Shown: positions 1 to 5,809 of the stretch, piece after piece
How the letters are laid out: each line of letters opens with the position of its first letter
How positions within the stretch are numbered: position 1 is the first letter of the stretch
Source: Chloroflexota bacterium
GTDB taxonomy: Bacteria; Chloroflexota; Anaerolineae; J036; Brachytrichaceae
Length of the DNA: 5,809 nucleotides
Assembly (NCBI GenBank): GCA_021813225.1
Contig: JAKALH010000206.1
Coordinates: 1-5,809, forward strand
Direction of reading: 5' to 3'
Program-made: the position numbers and the translations under genes
The notes under the pieces: model-generated
The model's database searches: none
Seen by the model: the letters and a program-made list of their open reading frames with translations, nothing else
What the model was told of the DNA's origin: nothing

Positions 1-961
1 ACACGATACGATTCTCTTCTTCAGCAACAACGGTAAAGTTTACGCATTGAAAGCCTACCAGATACCCGAGGGCGACAGGGCTGCCAAGGGCACCTACATC
101 GGGAACCTGATATCGGTAGGGGAGCATGAGCAGATAACGGCCGCGCTGCCAATCCCGAAGGAAATGATGGCTGAGGCGGCGCGCACCCCGGAGGAAAGCG
201 CATCCGAGGAGAGCGAGTCAGTCGAGGAGGATGTTGACCTGGGCGTAGAGGAAAGCGTTGAGGAAGGCCAGACCGAACCATCACTTCAACCTTCCGGGAT
301 GGCAGCGGCAACACGACCGCCGGTGCGCACCATCGCCATGTGCACGTTGAAGGGACGTATCAAGCGCGTGGCTTTGAGCCAGTTCGTCAACATCCGCAGC
401 AGCGGATTAATCTGCATGACGTTGACCGGCGACGACGAATTGAGCTACGTCCGGCTGACCGCGGGCGACGGCGAGCTAATCATCGTGACCGCTCAAGGCC
501 AGGCGCTACGATTCGATGAGACACTGGTGCGTTGCATGGGCCGCACGGCATCCGGCGTACGCGCAATGCGCCTGAAGCGCGACGGAGACTATATCGCCGG
601 AATGGAAGTCGTCGAGGATGACGGATTTCTGTTGACTGTGACGGAGAAAGGCTACGGCAAATGCACCTTGCTGGATGAGTACTCGGCCAAGGGCCGCGGC
701 GGCGGCGGCGTAAGGACGATCGGCGGCGCGCTGGATACGACAGGACTGCTGATGGCGGCTCGCGTGGTGCAGACCAGCGACCAGATCACCATTATCAGCG
801 CGAATGGCGTCGCTCTGCGCCAGCGCGTCAGCGACATCCCGCAGAGCGGGCGCGGCGCACGCGGATCGCGCCTGATCAATCTGCGCGAGGGCGATTCGGT
901 CGCCAGTGTCGCGCGGCTGGCGGATGTGGCGCAATCCGAGAATGTTTCACCGCCAGTCTGA
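1..961 (+). CDS. gyrA: DNA gyrase subunit A, C-terminal part (5' end outside window)
   Basis: This is the 3' end of gyrA, read in the frame whose first full codon is at 2 and ending at TGA 959-961 (319 codons visible). GyrA is the DNA-cleaving subunit of the A2B2 topoisomerase that introduces negative supercoils; its C-terminal beta-pinwheel wraps DNA. Five of the six blades are recognisable by their repeated hydrophobic-strand/G-x-h pattern: local residues 1-36 (HDTILFFSNNGKVY), 108-140 (TIAMCTLKGRIKRV), 157-192, 208-245 (TEKGYGKCTLLDEY) and 260-300 (SDIPQSGRGARG). The first blade, which normally holds the GyrA box, lies upstream of the window. A degenerate GRGGGGV appears in the fifth blade, with four consecutive GGC codons at 698-709. 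Two points are unusual: an acidic insert between blades 2 and 3, and a C-terminus (ending NVSPPV) without the acidic tail seen in E. coli GyrA. ParC is less likely because the pinwheel appears complete and the blades align with GyrA throughout. Confidence 0.95.
   Translation, partial: HDTILFFSNNGKVYALKAYQIPEGDRAAKGTYIGNLISVGEHEQITAALPIPKEMMAEAARTPEESASEESESVEEDVDLGVEESVEEGQTEPSLQPSGMAAATRPPVRTIAMCTLKGRIKRVALSQFVNIRSSGLICMTLTGDDELSYVRLTAGDGELIIVTAQGQALRFDETLVRCMGRTASGVRAMRLKRDGDYIAGMEVVEDDGFLLTVTEKGYGKCTLLDEYSAKGRGGGGVRTIGGALDTTGLLMAARVVQTSDQITIISANGVALRQRVSDIPQSGRGARGSRLINLREGDSVASVARLADVAQSENVSPPV
158..322 (+). other. Acidic low-complexity insert within the GyrA C-terminal domain
   Basis: About 55 residues separate the end of pinwheel blade 2 (ITAALPIP) from the start of blade 3 (TIAMCTLKG). 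In E. coli GyrA the same junction is only a short linker. A core of 39 residues (codons about 161-277) contains 16 Glu/Asp and a single basic residue, in runs such as EESASEESES and VEEDVD. The end of the insert is rich in Pro, Ser and Ala. It is probably a disordered, negatively charged loop. The reading frame continues cleanly on both sides, so this is not a frameshift. The 10-mer GAGGAAAGCG occurs at 191-200 and again at 248-257, which fits growth by short repeat expansion. Confidence 0.8.
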
Positions 962-997
962 AGGTTACGGCTGATTGATCTGAAAGGTTAACCGGGC

Positions 998-1002
998 AGG
1001 AA
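998..1002 (+). promoter_or_regulatory. Ribosome binding site for the AlbA_2/ATPase gene
   Basis: AGGAA lies 4 nt before the ATG at 1007. The same frame has a stop (TAA 989-991) just upstream and no other start codon between, so this site and the stop together fix the start. The spacing is on the short side of normal. Confidence 0.65.
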
Positions 1003-1006
1003 CGCA

Positions 1007-2389
1007 ATGGCTAATCCACGCAGCACTTCGCAGGTACTGGCGCTGATCCCCGAACTTGATCCGCTGCCCATTGCAGAGACGCTGGTTGCTTTCGCCAACA
1101 GCGACGGCGGCACGATCGTGCTTGGTTTCGATGAACACGGCAAAGAGCAGACCCGCGCTGAACCCGAGGATGTGGAAAGCGCACTGCGCACCGCCGCCGA
1201 GCTGTGCCGCCCGCCGGTGCGTGCGGTCCTGGAATCCGCCGACGACAGCACAGGCGGTCCGGCGCTGGTGATTCGGGTTCCGCGCAGTTCCGATCTGCAC
1301 GCCCTGGACGATGGTCGCGTTCTGGTCAGGGCAGGCGCTGAGAACCGCCCGTTGCGCGGTGACGAAATACGCAACCTGGCGACCGTCAAGGCGACGGGCG
1401 ACTTCGAGGCGGAGACTGTAGCAGGCGCAACGATGGATGACTTCGATCCCGCGGTGATCGATGAGTACATCATGAAGCGCGAGGAACGCATGCGACGCCG
1501 GTTTACTGGAGACCGCCATCAATTGCTGCATGACATTGGCGCGATTGACCATCGCCATCAGCCGACCGTAGCGGGCATCCTGCTGTTCGGACGGAATCCT
1601 CAGTCATTTCTGCCGCAGAGCGGTATAGTATTCGTCAAGTTCCCCGGCGTCGATCCGCGTGCTGACGGCGGCGCGATGGGTTATGGCCGCCGTGAGGAAA
1701 TCAATGGCCCGCTGGCGCGCGTGGTCGAACGCTCATGGCAGGTTGTTCTGGAGGAGATGCGCGTCGGCGCCGTCGTTACCGGCCTTGAGCGCCAGGATGT
1801 GCTGGAGTACCCGGAATATGCCGTTCGCGAAGCCCTGGTCAACGCGGTGTGCCACCGCGATTACCGCCTGCGCGGCCGGCGCATCGAAGTGCGCAAGTTC
1901 TCCGATCGCATGGAGATCAACTCTCCGGGTGGGCTGGCGGGGTATATCACGCTCGACAATATTGTCGAGGAACATTTTTCGCGCAACCCGCGCATCGTGC
2001 AGGGGCTGTTCCAGTGGGGTTACATTGAAGAACTTGGACTGGGGATCGACCGCATGATCGAAGATATGGCGGCCACGGGGCACCCCATCCCAAAGTTCAA
2101 TGCCACAGCGCATGGCTTCACCGTCGTACTGTCCAATCATCGCGAGAGACGCAGCCACCTTGCCATTACCTCGCCAGTCGTAACACAGCAGGGCCTTACA
2201 GTGAATGAAAGACAGGCGCGCGCCCTGCAGTACATACGCGAACACGGACGCATCACCAACCGCGATTATCAGAATATCTGCCCGGATGTGACAGCCGAGA
2301 CTCTGCGCACCGATCTGGCGGATATGGTTGAGAAAGGGGTGCTGATGCGCATCGGCGAGAAGAAAGGCACCTACTACATACTGAAATAG
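1007..2389 (+). CDS. AlbA_2 (Schlafen-like) / RecG-related GHKL ATPase / winged-helix putative transcriptional regulator
   Basis: A complete 460-residue protein of the COG2865 type, a family often annotated as 'ATP-binding protein' or 'transcriptional regulator with AlbA_2 domain'. Three parts are visible. Residues 1 to about 125 are an AlbA_2 fold, recognised by AFANSDGGTIVLGFDEHG at 28-45 and LVRAGAENRPL further on. Residues 240-375 are the HATPase_c_4 domain: an N-box with E275, N279 and HRDY (283-286), a glycine loop SPGGLAG (306-312), and GYIEELGLGIDRM (338-350). Residues 400-460 form a winged helix (RITNRDY...TAETLRTDLADMVEKGVL). The domain order is normal and no frame is broken. However, the usual AlbA_2 N-terminal E-x4-E-F-K segment is absent, so nuclease activity of the Schlafen kind is unlikely. 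The likely role is cytoplasmic, ATP-modulated DNA binding; the target is unknown. It starts 45 nt after gyrA and ends 11 nt before a glycosyltransferase gene, so it is probably co-transcribed with the latter. A stress or phage-defence role is possible but nothing nearby supports it. Confidence 0.88.
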   Translation: MANPRSTSQVLALIPELDPLPIAETLVAFANSDGGTIVLGFDEHGKEQTRAEPEDVESALRTAAELCRPPVRAVLESADDSTGGPALVIRVPRSSDLHALDDGRVLVRAGAENRPLRGDEIRNLATVKATGDFEAETVAGATMDDFDPAVIDEYIMKREERMRRRFTGDRHQLLHDIGAIDHRHQPTVAGILLFGRNPQSFLPQSGIVFVKFPGVDPRADGGAMGYGRREEINGPLARVVERSWQVVLEEMRVGAVVTGLERQDVLEYPEYAVREALVNAVCHRDYRLRGRRIEVRKFSDRMEINSPGGLAGYITLDNIVEEHFSRNPRIVQGLFQWGYIEELGLGIDRMIEDMAATGHPIPKFNATAHGFTVVLSNHRERRSHLAITSPVVTQQGLTVNERQARALQYIREHGRITNRDYQNICPDVTAETLRTDLADMVEKGVLMRIGEKKGTYYILK

Positions 2390-2391
2390 GC

Positions 2392-2396
2392 GGTGG
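2392..2396 (+). promoter_or_regulatory. Probable ribosome binding site for the GT4 gene
   Basis: GGTGG, a partial Shine-Dalgarno match, sits 4 nt before the ATG at 2401 and only 2 nt after the stop of the preceding gene. The tight junction suggests coupled translation on one transcript. Confidence 0.45.
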
Positions 2397-2400
2397 CGCC

Positions 2401-3507
2401 ATGCGCATTGCATTGAACGCCTGGTTTTACGGCCAGGCCAACACCGGCAGCGGACAATATACACGCCATCTGGTCGATGCCCTGCGACTGGCGGACAGGT
2501 CATTGGATATTCAGTTGGTAGAACCCGGCCGGCGTAACGATCTGGCGAAAGTATGGTTTGAGCAGGTGGCGTTTCCGCGTGCCGCGGAGAGAATGCGCGC
2601 GGACATCGCTTTCGTCCCGTACTGGGCGCCGCCGCTGCAGTGCCGGGTTCCTCTCGCGGTGACCATACACGACGTGATACCGCTGGCGCTTCCGGAGTAC
2701 CGCGGCGGGCTGCCGCAGCGCCTGTATACGTCGCTCGTACGTGCGGCCAGCGCGAATGTCTCCGTCATACTCACCGATTCCGAGTTCAGCCGCAATGACA
2801 TTGCAAAGTACCTGCATGTCGATATCGGTCGCATCGCTGCTATTCCGCTTGCCGCGGACACCCGTTTCACGCCTGCACAGTCCGATAGCGACCTGGAGCG
2901 TGTGTACGAGCGATACAACCTGCCGGAGACTTTTGTGCTTTATCTGGGCAGTTTTGAAAAGCGGAAGAATATCGAGACACTCCTGCAGGTCTATGGCTGG
3001 TGCGCTCCGTCAATCGGCGAAGGTATTCCACTGCTGATCAATGGAGACGAAGGCACCAGGGCGTTTGCCTCTGACGGCAGGCCGATGACGCTGGGCGCCA
3101 TGATACGCGAGCTGGAACTCGCCGGTGACGTGCGCCTGATCGGGCGTGTCGCTGAAGCGGATAAGCCTGCCCTGTTTGCCGCTGCGCGCTGTTTCCTCTT
3201 TGCATCACATTACGAGGGTTTTGGACTGCCCGTGCTGGAGGCGATGGCGAGCGGCACGCCCGTGGTTGGCAGCAACGCCTCCAGCATCCCGGAAGTGGTC
3301 GGCGACGCCGGTATGCTCGTCGATCCTCTGGATGCGCGGCGCATGGCAGGCGCTGTTATCGCCGTATGCACCGACGACGCGTTGTATGAACGGCTCAGGC
3401 AACGCGCGCTTCTGCGCGCATCGCAGTTCTCGTGGCAACGCACCGCGCTGGAGACGCTGGCCGTTTTCAAACGGCTGGCGCCGGCATCGACTGAGCGCAC
3501 ACTCTGA
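2401..3507 (+). CDS. GT4-family glycosyltransferase (GT-B fold)
   Basis: A complete 368-residue retaining glycosyltransferase with a normal length for the family. The N-terminal acceptor-side Rossmann domain begins MRIALNAWFYG and carries the glycine-rich loop NTGSGQY at 14-20; VTIHDVIPLALPEY and the LTDSEFSRND stretch follow, both typical of GT4 enzymes. The C-terminal nucleotide-sugar domain starts near residue 178 with LYLGSFEKRKN (K187, R188, K189), where the basic residues normally contact the donor phosphates. It holds the family's E-x7-E motif at E272 and E280 (EGFGLPVLE), followed by AMASGTPVVGSN and PEVVGDAGMLVDP. No signal peptide or membrane segment is seen, so it should act on the cytoplasmic face of the membrane. 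The GSFEKRKN loop resembles GTLEPRKN of mannosyl- and rhamnosyltransferase-like members, but donor and acceptor cannot be assigned from sequence alone. The DUF2723 glycosyltransferase 35 nt downstream points to a surface polysaccharide or glycoconjugate pathway. Confidence 0.93.
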   Translation: MRIALNAWFYGQANTGSGQYTRHLVDALRLADRSLDIQLVEPGRRNDLAKVWFEQVAFPRAAERMRADIAFVPYWAPPLQCRVPLAVTIHDVIPLALPEYRGGLPQRLYTSLVRAASANVSVILTDSEFSRNDIAKYLHVDIGRIAAIPLAADTRFTPAQSDSDLERVYERYNLPETFVLYLGSFEKRKNIETLLQVYGWCAPSIGEGIPLLINGDEGTRAFASDGRPMTLGAMIRELELAGDVRLIGRVAEADKPALFAAARCFLFASHYEGFGLPVLEAMASGTPVVGSNASSIPEVVGDAGMLVDPLDARRMAGAVIAVCTDDALYERLRQRALLRASQFSWQRTALETLAVFKRLAPASTERTL

Positions 3508-3530
3508 ACGACTGGTTTACAGGAAACGGG

Positions 3531-3536
3531 TATAAC
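3531..3536 (+). promoter_or_regulatory. Candidate -10 element (TATAAC) directly before the DUF2723 gene
   Basis: TATAAC matches the TATAAT consensus at five of six positions and ends 6 nt before the ATG at 3543, so transcription would begin at or next to the start codon. No TTGACA-like hexamer is found 16-18 nt upstream; the region around 3507-3514 reads AACGACTG. The only Shine-Dalgarno-like sequence, AGGAAA at 3521-3526, is 16 nt from the ATG and too far for normal use. This is a motif match only, in a gap of 35 nt. Confidence 0.3.
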
Positions 3537-3542
3537 ACAGTC

Positions 3543-5809
3543 ATGCGCCATATGCGTTGGGTGAACGCCGCTTTGCAACTGATGTTGTTCGCAGCCGCGC
3601 TGGCGCTGTATCTTCACACACTGAATCCCGATGTGCAACCGGCTGACAGCGGCGAATTCCAGATCGCTGCGTTGACACTCGGCATCCCGCACCCGCCCGG
3701 TTATCCGCTGTACACAATGCTGGGCTGGCTGGTCTCGCGGATTCCGGTCGGTTCACCTTACGCGCGGATATCGTTTCTGTCTGCGCTGGCTGCGGCTGCC
3801 ACGCTCGTTCTTGTCAGCGTAACCGTGCAGCTTCTCGTTGCATCCGGTGAGCGGGGCCGGAAAGCGAATTCCGCCGCCGATTGCAGCTGGGCACCCGTAG
3901 CCGCTGGCATCATCGCGGCCGTCGCCCTGGGAACCAGCACGACATTCTGGTCCCAGGCCACTACGACGAACGTGCGCAGCCTGACGGCTTTCTTTACCGC
4001 ATTGATGGTATTTGCCGCCGTGCAAGTGTATGCAGCTATACGAACCCAACCGCGCGATCTGGCGACTGTACGCCGGTACCTGATCATCTTTGCTGTCGCA
4101 TCCGGTCTGGGGGTGGGGCATCACGTCTCGCTGGTATTTACATCTGCCGTGTTATCAGTCTTTTTACTGGCCCTTTTTGTTCGGGCCCGGTTGAGCGCCG
4201 GAATGCTGATTGGGGCGCTGCTGGCATTGATAGCGACACAACTGGTCTGGCTGTATCTACCGCTGCGTGATGCCGCGGGCGCCCGCTTCGCACCAGGCAA
4301 TCTGACGACACTGAGTGGATTGCTGTATCACATCTTCGCGCGCGGTTTCGCAGGCGATATGCTGGCATTTGCCGCGCCGCAGTTTCTGTCTGATCGCCTG
4401 GCAGTTGTCCCGACACTGCTCCTGTTTGAGTTCAGCGCCGCCGTGCTGATAGCGACTTTGGCCGGCCTGGCACTGCTGTTGTGGAAGCGGCAGGTTTTTG
4501 TTGCCGTTCTGCTGACAGCCATCGCCATTCATGGGTTCATTACCATCACCTATCGCGCGCCGCAGACCGTGGAATATGCGATTCCAGTCTGGGTCATGAT
4601 GGGCATCCTGTTCGGGGCGGGCCTTGCAGAACTGGCGGCTGTGGCAGCATCGCTCGTAAAGCATCTGCCTGATAACGCCAGGCTTATGGCGTTGCGGAGG
4701 ATTCTGCCGGCTGCAATGGCGACATTGCTGCTGTTGCTGGGCGGCTATATGGTTATAGCTGATGCAGCAGGGAGGTTATCAAGCTTTGACCAGCTCAGGC
4801 AAGACCGCAGCACCAGAACGCACGCTGCCGGCGCACTCAATGCGGCAGCACCTGGCAGTGTGATTCTGGCGCAATGGCATCAGGCGACACCTATGTGGGC
4901 GCTGCAGGATATCGAGGGTCTGCGGCGCGATGTGAAAGTCGAATACGTGTATCCGCGCGGCGCACAGCCCTACGCGGATACATTCGCAGAGCAGGCGGCT
5001 GCATCTGCCCAGGCAGCGCCCACCTATGTAACGAGCGTCTTTGCCGTACCTTACCAGACACGCGGTCTAGTCGCTACCCCTGTTGGCAATCTCGCGCTGT
5101 GGGTAATCGATTCTGGATCAGCGCAGCGCCACACCAGCGCCGTTAACGCTCTGGCGGTATTCGATCAACGCATCGCTGTGCTGGGCGTGACTGTTACGAA
5201 GAAGACCGCACAGGCCGGCCAGTCGGCTCCCATTGTGCTGGCGTGGACAGCGCTGCGACCTGTGCAAGACGGCGAGTCCCTGACCGTCCGTGTCATGCGC
5301 AATGATGGCAGACTGGCTGCCAACGCCGATGTGCGGCTGGACCCCGGTCAGCCGGTTGGCGCGCAACGGACTGTTCGCCTGAGCCTGGGTATTCCGCTTG
5401 ACTTACAGCCTGGCAATTACCGTGTGCTGGTGGGCGCGTATCGCGCCGGCGCCGCTGGTCTCGTCGAATTGAAAGACGGCGCAGGTGTGGATTTCACGCC
5501 GGTTAGTGAAGTGCGCATCGCGCTGTCGAGTACGCCTGCTGTCAGTATGCATCCATTGTCTGTGGGGCTGTCTGATGGGGCGTGGCTGACAGGCATCGAC
5601 TACGATACAGGCATCGCTGACAAGCTCAGGCTGTTGACGCACTGGCAATCAGGCGCACACCCGCTTACGGTGACGGTGCAGAACGCCGGCGGTCAAGCGC
5701 TGGCGGCGCCCGCGGTACTGCCGGCCGCGACGGATGGGCCCGGCTATTTCACACTGATCTTCGATATGCCCCCGGCGCGGCAGGTGCATCTGGCAATCGA
5801 TCGACAGGC
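3543..5809 (+). CDS. DUF2723 (GT117-like) polytopic membrane glycosyltransferase, 3' end outside window
   Basis: A continuous reading frame of 755 codons runs from ATG 3543 to the window edge with no stop. No start codon lies upstream in frame back to the end of the preceding gene; ATG 3552 (residue 4) is the only close alternative. Residues 7-27 form the first membrane helix, followed by the family signature in the first outer loop: ADSGEFQIAALTLG (34-47, with D35 and E38 as likely active-site acids) and HPPGYPLY (50-57). Further hydrophobic segments lie near 76-100, 118-135, 147-166, 179-213, 219-240, 290-313, 317-336, 346-370 and 387-406. YLPLRD (238-243) is another family motif. Such GT-C enzymes move sugar from a polyprenyl-phosphate donor on the outer face of the membrane. 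FWSQATTTNVRSL (135-147) departs from the usual A-E-V-Y at this point. From residue 407 the chain is soluble and presumably extracytoplasmic, with beta-rich modules from about 540 onward. It probably acts together with the GT4 enzyme upstream. Confidence 0.9.
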   Translation, partial: MRHMRWVNAALQLMLFAAALALYLHTLNPDVQPADSGEFQIAALTLGIPHPPGYPLYTMLGWLVSRIPVGSPYARISFLSALAAAATLVLVSVTVQLLVASGERGRKANSAADCSWAPVAAGIIAAVALGTSTTFWSQATTTNVRSLTAFFTALMVFAAVQVYAAIRTQPRDLATVRRYLIIFAVASGLGVGHHVSLVFTSAVLSVFLLALFVRARLSAGMLIGALLALIATQLVWLYLPLRDAAGARFAPGNLTTLSGLLYHIFARGFAGDMLAFAAPQFLSDRLAVVPTLLLFEFSAAVLIATLAGLALLLWKRQVFVAVLLTAIAIHGFITITYRAPQTVEYAIPVWVMMGILFGAGLAELAAVAASLVKHLPDNARLMALRRILPAAMATLLLLLGGYMVIADAAGRLSSFDQLRQDRSTRTHAAGALNAAAPGSVILAQWHQATPMWALQDIEGLRRDVKVEYVYPRGAQPYADTFAEQAAASAQAAPTYVTSVFAVPYQTRGLVATPVGNLALWVIDSGSAQRHTSAVNALAVFDQRIAVLGVTVTKKTAQAGQSAPIVLAWTALRPVQDGESLTVRVMRNDGRLAANADVRLDPGQPVGAQRTVRLSLGIPLDLQPGNYRVLVGAYRAGAAGLVELKDGAGVDFTPVSEVRIALSSTPAVSMHPLSVGLSDGAWLTGIDYDTGIADKLRLLTHWQSGAHPLTVTVQNAGGQALAAPAVLPAATDGPGYFTLIFDMPPARQVHLAIDRQ
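5160..5809 (+). other. Extracytoplasmic beta-rich modules at the C-terminal part of the DUF2723 enzyme
   Basis: Residues about 540-643 form a self-contained module: FDQRIAVLGVTV, then SAPIVLAWTALRPV, SLTVRVMRNDGRL, DVRLDPGQPVG and PGNYRVLVGAYR. This order (strand, 'W' strand, 'vhvvd-G' strand, P-G-x-P turn, P-G-x-Y-x-hhhG-hY) recurs at the ends of Chloroflexota membrane glycosyltransferases, as far as I recall the family. Residues from about 667 begin a second copy of the same plan (GAWLTGIDYDT, LRLLTHWQSG, LTVTVQNAGGQAL, GPGYFTLIFDMP) that continues beyond the window. The copies are divergent at protein level, and I see no DNA-level repeat. A carbohydrate-binding or protein-protein contact role is an inference. 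Confidence 0.55.

Noticed and set aside
158..322. Frameshift or assembly error in gyrA as the source of the acidic stretch
   Set aside because: The frame is the same before and after, both flanking blades align well with GyrA, and the total insert is a whole number of codons.
692..709. GGC-repeat stretch as a slippage or phase-variation tract
   Set aside because: Four GGC codons code for the glycines of a GyrA-box-like turn (GRGGGGV); triplet changes would not shift the frame and the motif is explained by the protein.
965..1558. Two overlapping - strand open frames (197 and 167 codons)
   Set aside because: Both are opposite the N-terminal half of the AlbA_2 protein, have low-complexity Ser/Ala/Arg-rich translations and no recognisable domain.
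1733..2503. Long open frame on the - strand (256 codons) opposite the AlbA_2/ATPase gene
   Set aside because: It is antisense to a gene with clear domain motifs, its translation matches no family I know, and long opposite-strand frames are expected in GC-rich coding DNA.
3146..3535. + strand open frame overlapping the end of the GT4 gene
   Set aside because: It is a shifted frame of the E-x7-E region, rich in Arg, Trp and Ala, with no family resemblance.
3510..3542. Inverted repeat GACTG (3510-3514) / CAGTC (3538-3542) and small GTTT/AAAC hairpin (3515-3527) as a terminator
   Set aside because: The stems are only 4-5 bp, poor in GC and not followed by a T run, so neither is a convincing rho-independent terminator.
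3881..5146. Several short + and - strand open frames inside the DUF2723 gene
   Set aside because: They are out-of-frame with an uninterrupted 755-codon frame bearing conserved motifs, so they are shadows.

Overview
The window carries four genes, all on the + strand and closely spaced (gaps of 45, 11 and 35 nt). The two outer genes are cut by the window edges. Base composition looks moderately GC-rich and even throughout. A Chloroflexota (Anaerolineae-like) source is my best inference. It rests on the style of the GT4 enzyme (TGSGQY near the N-terminus, a GSFEKRKN donor-site loop), on a DUF2723 membrane glycosyltransferase carrying extracytoplasmic beta-rich modules, and on the general look of the GyrA tail. 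No rRNA or other taxonomic marker is present to settle this.

Layout: (1) 1-961 is the 3' end of gyrA, covering most of the DNA-wrapping beta-pinwheel and interrupted by a strongly acidic insert of about 55 residues. (2) 1007-2389 encodes a complete 460-residue AlbA_2/Schlafen-like protein with a RecG-related GHKL-type ATPase domain and a C-terminal winged helix, probably a DNA-binding regulator. Its AlbA_2 domain lacks the usual N-terminal acidic segment. (3) 2401-3507 encodes a complete GT4-family glycosyltransferase. (4) 3543-5809 encodes a large DUF2723 (GT117-like) polytopic membrane glycosyltransferase, 755 codons with no stop before the window ends. Its last 215 or so residues hold one beta-sandwich-like module and the start of a second.

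How they may work together: genes 3 and 4 fit a cell-surface glycan pathway. The GT4 enzyme would build a lipid-linked or soluble glycoside in the cytoplasm, and the DUF2723 enzyme would transfer sugar on the outer face of the membrane. The regulator-like gene 2 lies 11 nt upstream of the GT4 gene and is probably co-transcribed with it, so it may control or respond to this pathway, but the sequence does not prove that. gyrA is likely just a housekeeping neighbour. I see no tRNA, CRISPR array, insertion sequence, convincing rho-independent terminator or obvious mobile-element signature. There is no clear evidence of a new multi-gene system. The most unusual items are the acidic insert in GyrA, the shortened AlbA_2 domain, the altered motif in the DUF2723 enzyme and the SD-less start of that gene.
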